Origin: Xanthobacteraceae bacterium | GTDB lineage: Bacteria > Pseudomonadota > Alphaproteobacteria > Rhizobiales > Xanthobacteraceae | Direction of reading: 5' to 3' | DNA: 57,287 nucleotides | Assembly (NCBI GenBank): GCA_024508855.1 | Contig: JANINJ010000018.1 | Coordinates: 1 to 57,287 of the forward strand | Part shown: positions 53,601-57,287 of the stretch, piece after piece | How positions within the stretch are numbered: the first letter of the stretch is position 1 | Layout of the letters: each line of letters starts with the position of its first letter | Position numbers and translations under genes: made by a program | Notes under the pieces: model-generated | The model's input: the letters and a program-made list of their open reading frames with translations, nothing else | Database searches by the model: none | Told to the model about the DNA's origin: nothing

Positions 53601-54160
53601 TGGTGCTCGGTTGCGTTGGAATGCCGCGTTCCGAACAGCACCGCAAAGGTCGCCATCGCCAGCGTCACCACCAGCGCGATATCGCCGATCAGCGGCACGC
53701 TGGTGATGGCGTGATCCTCGCCCATGATGGTTTCGAGCGACGAGCCGACCGCCTTCAACTGCAGCGAGATGTAGGGCACCGAACCGATGATGGCGATGAT
53801 CGCCACCGTTGCGGCGACCGCCTGGCTCTTGCCGTAACGGGCCGCGATGAAGTCGGCGATCGAAGTGATGTTCTGCGATTTCGCCAGTTGGATGACCCGC
53901 CGCAGTAATGGCGTGCAGAACACGATCAGGATCACCGGGCCGATATAGATGGCGAGGAAGTCGATGCTGTTGCGGGTGGCGAAACCGACTGAGCCGAAAA
54001 ACGTCCACGACGTGCAGTAGATCGCCAGCGACAGCGGATAGATCAGCCCGCTGCCGCGGCTGCGCTGGCGCTGCGAGGGGCGGTCGCCGTAGCTCGCAAC
54101 CAGGAACAGGAAGCCGATGTAGCCGAATGCGGCTGCAATCACTCCCCAGTCGTGCAGCAT
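50651..54160 (-). CDS. Hybrid sensor histidine kinase with N-terminal sodium:solute symporter domain (CrbS-like)
   Basis: 1169 residues. Residues 1-490 form about 13 membrane segments of the SSS/SLC5 fold (GSGLIYPLSLAIYCTSWTFFGSVGFATRNS, IVKLFAFLAVGIFVTFWMFG). A STAC-like linker follows (about 540-620), then a PAS domain (about 640-760), coiled coil, the kinase with phospho-His813 (ASHDILQPLNAARL), the ATPase N-box (NLISNAVKYT) and G-box (GLGLGLSIVERLA), and a C-terminal receiver with Asp1096 (LVDYHLD) and Lys in NKPVKP. This order is that of CrbS/CbrA-type sensors. It is divergent from a LuxR-type regulator. Confidence 0.93.
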   Translation of the reverse strand: MLHDWGVIAAAFGYIGFLFLVASYGDRPSQRQRSRGSGLIYPLSLAIYCTSWTFFGSVGFATRNSIDFLAIYIGPVILIVFCTPLLRRVIQLAKSQNITSIADFIAARYGKSQAVAATVAIIAIIGSVPYISLQLKAVGSSLETIMGEDHAITSVPLIGDIALVVTLAMATFAVLFGTRHSNATEHQHGLMLAVATESIVKLFAFLAVGIFVTFWMFGPTELLERAMKTPEAVRAINYTPSIGNFLTMVLLSFFAIMLLPRQFHVSVVENSSNAEVSRARWLFPLYLVAINLFVIPIALAGLVSFPFGIVDSDMYVLALPVEGKAPLLSVIVFVGGLSAATAMVIVECVALAIMVSNDLVVPLVLPRNLASRGASKDFGNFVLKVRRVAIFAIMIMAYLYFQALGTAQLASIGLLSFAAIAQFAPAFLGGLIWRRATARGAIGGMLVGFAVWTYTLFLPSFVDGSTAGMLFIQHGPFGIEALRPQALFGTDISPLMHGVLWSLSANILAYIGLSLMRQPSSIERLQADIFVPNQLAPITPAFRRWRSTVTVQDILGTVAQYLGPERARESFEAFADTHRITLEPAAPAEFELLQHAEHLIASSIGAASSRLVLSLLLRKRTLSAKAALKLLDESHAALHFNREILQTALNHVRQGLAVFSRDLLLICSNRQFSEILGLPSHIVQIGIPLKEILEFLGACNPATFGDSEVFTQTRLITWTTEGEPYLERLPNRHIVIEVRANRMPDGGVVITFSDVTPSFEAAEALERANATLERRVRLRTEELTRLNSELARAKSAAEDANISKTRFLAAASHDILQPLNAARLYVTSLVERQTGGEDARLVENIDDSLEAIEEILGALLDISRLDAGAMTPSITSFRMGDLMRSLEIEFTPIARAKGIDLTFVPCSLPVQSDRLMLRRLLQNLISNAVKYTLRGRVLVGCRRRGQSLQIVIHDTGVGVPAVKRAEIFKEFHRLEQGARIARGLGLGLSIVERLARVLNHGIALDANRGGGSVFSVTVPVAQSITHTSAVTSTTPVSRTPISGALIVCIENDPNILDGMKTLLGAWDAKVIAAADPEGAVEAIVASGGNVTGLLVDYHLDRGNGIGAIREIRQRFGDGIPAILITADRSPHVRAAAADEKITVLNKPVKPASLRALLGQWRTRQLVAAE

Positions 54161-54317
54161 GGCGTTTGCCTCATCCAGAACCCGGATTTTCCGGTGTGAC
54201 GGCGATTGTAGCCGGATTGCGGCAGCGGCGCACGAGGCTGCGGGGAATTGTCAGGTATCGCGAATCAGGCTACACACGTATAAGTTGTAGTACATTGAAG
54301 TATCTACCAAGAGGTGG
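54161..54317. promoter_or_regulatory. Divergent promoter region of kinase and regulator
   Basis: 157 bases. The AT-rich stretch TATAAGTTGTAGTACATTGAAG (54279-54300) is the likely promoter/operator zone and contains GTAGTAC near the centre; GTA/TAC half sites of this kind are typical for LuxR-type regulators. GAGG sits before the regulator start. Confidence 0.4.
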
Positions 54318-54980
54318 ATGATGGACTGGCAGCTTTCCTGCGACGCGAGCAATTCCGTTTGTATCGTAGACGACGATATCGCGGTCTGCGACGCCCTGAC
54401 GTTGCTGCTGCGGATCGAGGGCTTTGGGCCGTCGGCCTTTACCGACGGACCTTCTTTCCTTCAGGCGCTGGACAGGTTGCGGCCGGTCTGCGTCATTCTG
54501 GATCTGCACCTGCCGGGCCTGTCCGGTCTCGGCGTGCTGCAACGGCTGTCGGCGATGCGGTTCGCGTCACCGGTGATCGTGATGTCCGGCCAATCTGACA
54601 TCGCGACCGCTGTGGAGGCGATGAAGTTCGGCGCGGTCGATTTTCTGGAAAAGCCGTTTGCGGCGAGTGCCATGCTCGATCGGGTACGCGAGGCTGTCGT
54701 CATTCATCGCAAGGCAACCGCGGGCAAGATCGAAGGGCTGGCGAACTTTCCGGGGCGCCATTTGCTGACCGGGCGGGAGCGCGACGTTCTGGTACAGGTC
54801 GCGCGTGGCGCGTCGAACAAGGAAGCCGGCAGGCAGCTCGGGATCAGCCCGCGCACCGTCGAAGTTCATCGCGCTCGCATCATGGAGAAGCTCGGCGCAA
54901 AGAATGCCGCTGACCTGATACGGATCGTGCTGTCGGAGCGGCCGGCATCGCCGTCGCTGGTTCCAGCGGCGTTACCGTGA
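54318..54980 (+). CDS. LuxR/FixJ-family response regulator (CrbR-like)
   Basis: 220 residues. The receiver domain has the acidic pocket (VDDD, residues 18-20), phospho-acceptor Asp62 (VILDLHLPG), Ser in VIVMSGQSD and Lys in LEKPFAA. The output domain is a LuxR-type HTH (LTGRERDVLVQVARGASNKEAGRQLGISPRTVEVHRARIMEKLGAKNAADLIRI). ATG codons at 54318 and 54321 are both possible; the second has better spacing from GAGG. Its position back-to-back with the symporter-type kinase makes it the probable cognate regulator. Confidence 0.92.
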   Translation: MMDWQLSCDASNSVCIVDDDIAVCDALTLLLRIEGFGPSAFTDGPSFLQALDRLRPVCVILDLHLPGLSGLGVLQRLSAMRFASPVIVMSGQSDIATAVEAMKFGAVDFLEKPFAASAMLDRVREAVVIHRKATAGKIEGLANFPGRHLLTGRERDVLVQVARGASNKEAGRQLGISPRTVEVHRARIMEKLGAKNAADLIRIVLSERPASPSLVPAALP

Positions 54981-54995
54981 GTGAATTTCGCGGAG

Positions 54996-56225
54996 CTATT
55001 CGGCCGCGATCGACTTGGCGTGCAAGGGCAGGCCGAGCTGTTCCCACACCTGCAGCAGCGCGTCGGCCAGTTGATCGATCAGCACGTCGTCATGATACGG
55101 CGACGGGGTGATGCGCAGCCGCTCGGTGCCCTTGGGGACCGTCGGATAATTGATCGGCTGGATGTAGATGCCGTGCTGCTCCAGCAGCATGTCGCAGGCC
55201 TTCTTGCAGTGCTCCGGATCGCCGACGAACAGCGGCACAATGTGCGTGTTGGTCGACATCACCGGGAGACCCGCGGCGCTGAGAATGGCTTTGGTGCGGG
55301 CGGCGCGGTCCTGATGCCGTTCGCGCTCCCAGCTCGATGACTTCAGGTGCTTGATCGCTGCGGTCGCGGCGGAGCAGATCGCCGGCGGCAGCGAGGTGGT
55401 GAAAATGAACCCCGGCGCATAGGAGCGCACGGCATCGATGATGTCGGCATTGCCGGCGATGTAGCCGCCGAGACACCCGAAAGCCTTGGCCAGGGTGCCT
55501 TCCAGCACGTCGATACGATGCATGACGCCGTCGCGTTCCGCGATACCGCCGCCGCGCGGGCCGTACATGCCGACGGCATGCACTTCGTCGACATAGGTCA
55601 TGGCGCCGTAGCGCTCGGCCAGATCGCAGATCTTCGCCAGCGGCGCGATATCGCCGTCCATCGAATAGAGGCTCTCGCAGGCGATCAGCTTCGGCCGGTC
55701 GGGGCCGGCCGCGACCAGCAGTTCTTCGAGATGGGCAAGGTCGTTGTGGCGGAACACGATGCGTTCGCAGCCCGACTGCCGGATGCCTTCGATCATCGAA
55801 TTGTGGTTGAGCGCGTCGGACAGGATCAGGCAGTTCGGGATCAGCTTGCCGATCGTGGCGATGCCGGTCTGGTTCGACACGTAGCCCGAGGTGAACAACA
55901 GCGCGGATTGCTTGCCGTGCAGGTCCGCCAGTTCCTGCTCGAGTTGCACCAGCGGGTGATGGTTGCCGGCGATGTTGCGGGTGCCGCCTGCGCCGGTGCC
56001 GACGCGCGTTGCGGTCTCGACCATGGCGCCGACCACCTTTGGGTGCTGGCCCATGCCGAGGTAGTCGTTCGAGCACCAGATGACGACGTTGCGCTCGCCT
56101 TTCGGCGAGTGCCAGGTGGCGTGGGGGAAGCGGCCGGCGATGCGTTCGAGATCGGCAAACACCCGGTAGCGGCGCTCGTCATGCAGACGATCGAGGGCGG
56201 CGCTAAAGAACCCATTGTAATTCAT
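54996..56225 (-). CDS. hemA: 5-aminolevulinate synthase (Shemin pathway)
   Basis: 409 residues. PLP enzyme condensing glycine and succinyl-CoA to 5-aminolevulinate, the first step of heme synthesis in alphaproteobacteria. The PLP lysine is Lys247 in [18 protein letters not shown]. The substrate and cofactor signatures [34 protein letters not shown] and [17 protein letters not shown] are intact. The C-terminal arm [26 protein letters not shown] is standard. It ends 15 bases from the stop of the convergent response-regulator gene. Confidence 0.97.
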   Translation of the reverse strand: MNYNGFFSAALDRLHDERRYRVFADLERIAGRFPHATWHSPKGERNVVIWCSNDYLGMGQHPKVVGAMVETATRVGTGAGGTRNIAGNHHPLVQLEQELADLHGKQSALLFTSGYVSNQTGIATIGKLIPNCLILSDALNHNSMIEGIRQSGCERIVFRHNDLAHLEELLVAAGPDRPKLIACESLYSMDGDIAPLAKICDLAERYGAMTYVDEVHAVGMYGPRGGGIAERDGVMHRIDVLEGTLAKAFGCLGGYIAGNADIIDAVRSYAPGFIFTTSLPPAICSAATAAIKHLKSSSWERERHQDRAARTKAILSAAGLPVMSTNTHIVPLFVGDPEHCKKACDMLLEQHGIYIQPINYPTVPKGTERLRITPSPYHDDVLIDQLADALLQVWEQLGLPLHAKSIAAE

Positions 56226-56276
56226 GGCAAAACCTGAAACCAGCCGGACCGGTCCATCGTGTGGGACTGGCCCTTT

Positions 56277-56486
56277 TTAGAGCCTTTCCAGGATGCCTGT
56301 CGAGACGAAATCCAGCCGGAAGGGAGCCGTCAGCCGAGACCCCGGGTTGCCCGGAGCGGGAACCTGAATTTGATTTTCCACAACGTCAGCGGCGGGGTTG
56401 TCTGGCAGTCCCTGCCGGCCCGGGATCTGCTGGGACCGTATCGCCGATGATGCGGGGAGCGGTGGTGACCTAGCTTGGATAGTCAC
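56277..56486 (-). CDS. Possible small ORF upstream of hemA
   Basis: 69 codons from GTG 56486, ending FVSTGILERL 51 bases before the hemA start and on the same strand. Codon use is moderately gene-like (many third-position G or C). There is no clear Shine-Dalgarno and no family I recognise. It could be a real small protein, an upstream regulatory ORF, or chance in GC-rich sequence. Confidence 0.35.
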   Translation of the reverse strand: MTIQARSPPLPASSAIRSQQIPGRQGLPDNPAADVVENQIQVPAPGNPGSRLTAPFRLDFVSTGILERL

Positions 56487-56513
56487 CCCGTCACCATCAC
56501 ACTCTCATGGGTT

Positions 56514-56540
56514 ATGGGTCCTCGCCTGCGCGGGGACGAC
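56514..56540. repeat. Half copy of the class 1 intergenic repeat
   Basis: ATGGGTCCTCGCCTGCGCGG followed by GGACGAC closely matches the right arm of the 38093-38239 repeat (two or three mismatches), including similar upstream CACTCTCATGG-type flank. The opposite arm is not recognisable. Confidence 0.65.
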
Positions 56541-56638
56541 GCCGAGGGGCGGCGCGGCACCGACGCAGTGCTATGTGAAGAAGTGGTACGGGACGCGATG
56601 GAGCGAAGCTGTCTCGGCCATCGTTCCCCGTCATGCCC

Positions 56639-57287
56639 TCAGGCGGTTTTGAATCGCAGCACGCCGTCGGTGTTGGGCTCGACCGTCAGTCGTCCTTCCA
56701 CCAGCATGTAGTTGACGTGCGCGATCAGTTCGCCGGCAGCAAACCCCATCTGGTGCGGATCCAGCGGGCGCTTGTTGAACACCACGGGCACCAGTTCCGA
56801 CGACGTCTTGGGCGCTTCCCAGCACGCCGCCGCAATCAAGCCGCATCGTTCTTCGTGATGATCAGCGAGTTGCTTGATGCGTGTCTTCAGTCCGTAGAAC
56901 GGAACGCCGTGCCCCGGAAGCACCAGCACATCGTAGGGAAGCGTCGTGGTCAGGCTCGCCAACGAGGCGAGATATTCGCCGAGCGAATTCTGGTGCGGCT
57001 CGACTGCCCATACGCTGACATTCGGCGAGATCTTGCTCAGCACCTGGTCGGCCGAGAGAAACAGCTTGTCGGCCGCGCAATACAGCATCACCTGATCGAG
57101 CGCGTGGCCGCCGCCGGTGATGACCTTGAAGCGTCGCGTGCCGATGGAGATTTCGTCGCCATGGGAGATGCGGTGATACGACGCCGGCAGCGTCGACACC
57201 CGCTTCAGGTAATCCTGGCCGCGGCCGAGCAATTTGTCGGTGAGGCTTTCATCCATGCCGTGGCGGCGGAAGAACAGGCGCTGCGCC
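56639..57287 (-). CDS. MBL-fold metallo-hydrolase, C-terminal part (5' end outside window)
   Basis: The frame is open to the window edge (AQRLFFRRHGMDESL before the first in-frame Met at 57256), so the N-terminal zinc-binding half is missing. Visible: FKVITGGGHALDQVMLYCAADKLFLSADQVLSKI, where GGGHALD carries a late metal-binding His and SADQVL the bridging Asp, then VLVLPGHGVPFYGLKTRIKQLADHHEERC with the last His ligand. The C-terminal helices resemble the winged-helix-like extension of the LACTB2-type branch. The substrate is unknown. Confidence 0.87.
   Translation of the reverse strand, partial: AQRLFFRRHGMDESLTDKLLGRGQDYLKRVSTLPASYHRISHGDEISIGTRRFKVITGGGHALDQVMLYCAADKLFLSADQVLSKISPNVSVWAVEPHQNSLGEYLASLASLTTTLPYDVLVLPGHGVPFYGLKTRIKQLADHHEERCGLIAAACWEAPKTSSELVPVVFNKRPLDPHQMGFAAGELIAHVNYMLVEGRLTVEPNTDGVLRFKTA

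Noticed and set aside
56370-56386. TTGATTTTCCACAA upstream of hemA as a FixK/FNR box
   Set aside because: Only one half-site matches; the second half has too many mismatches to call, although oxygen control of hemA would be sensible.
1-57287. CRISPR arrays, tRNA or rRNA genes, insertion sequences, prophage or integrase genes
   Set aside because: I looked for regularly spaced repeats, cloverleaf signatures and transposase/integrase motifs and saw none; the repeats present are isolated palindromes.

Overview
The window reads as a chromosomal segment of a high-GC alphaproteobacterium, most likely a Nitrobacteraceae member (Bradyrhizobium / Rhodopseudomonas / Tardiphaga type). The signs are a Shemin-type 5-aminolevulinate synthase, a CarD regulator with a lysine/alanine-rich tail beside a seven-iron ferredoxin, a DUF4167 protein with an asparagine run, a PhaR/PhaA/PhaB polyhydroxybutyrate block, a nitrogen-PTS enzyme I, and several intergenic palindromic repeat families of the kind common in that family. 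This placement comes from protein recognition, not from a search. No phage, insertion sequence, CRISPR array, tRNA or rRNA was recognised; most of the window looks like core genome.

Layout. 1-3077: tail of a probable helicase, an S4-domain RNA-binding protein, fdxA and carD, with two related long palindromes. 3213-5734: secreted or envelope proteins on the minus strand (M48 lipoprotein protease with LysM, SNase-like protein). 5929-15354: an acyl-CoA catabolic region. An orphan periplasmic binding protein, an enoyl-CoA hydratase, a VOC protein and an ADP-forming acyl-CoA ligase on the plus strand face an enoyl-CoA hydratase and two adjacent acyl-CoA dehydrogenases on the minus strand, followed by an SDR. 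15406-19179: GlsB-like stress membrane protein, YidB, MutS. 19422-25295: pcaF-pcaHG (protocatechuate ring cleavage and beta-ketoadipate thiolysis) convergent with a MarR-EmrA-EmrB efflux operon. 25428-29556: patatin phospholipase divergent from zur, then a DMT transporter and ispG. 29648-33409: minus-strand Na+/H+ antiporter, NTF2-like protein, DUF1345 protein and ispA. 33528-38028: a short coupled leader ORF with mtgA, then rpmF, two small hypothetical genes and a GGDEF-EAL protein. 38328-41436: phaR divergent from phaA-phaB. 41604-45591: DMT exporter, DUF985 cupin/gloB, methyltransferase, DUF4167 protein. 46078-50368: ptsP-prfA-prmC on the minus strand. 50651-57287: a solute-symporter-type hybrid sensor kinase divergent from a LuxR-type response regulator (CrbS/CrbR-like), hemA, and the 3' part of a metallo-beta-lactamase-fold gene.

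Connections. Carbon flow is a theme: aromatic-acid cleavage to acetyl-CoA/succinyl-CoA (pca), acyl-CoA oxidation, PHB synthesis from acetyl-CoA, and a CrbSR-like sensor that in other bacteria controls acetate use. The candidates most worth a second look are the catabolic cluster at 5929-15354 with its paired, catalytically divergent acyl-CoA dehydrogenases; the symporter-kinase/regulator pair; the two operator-like palindromes near pca and the MarR-emr operon; the leader ORF coupled to mtgA; and the repeat families.
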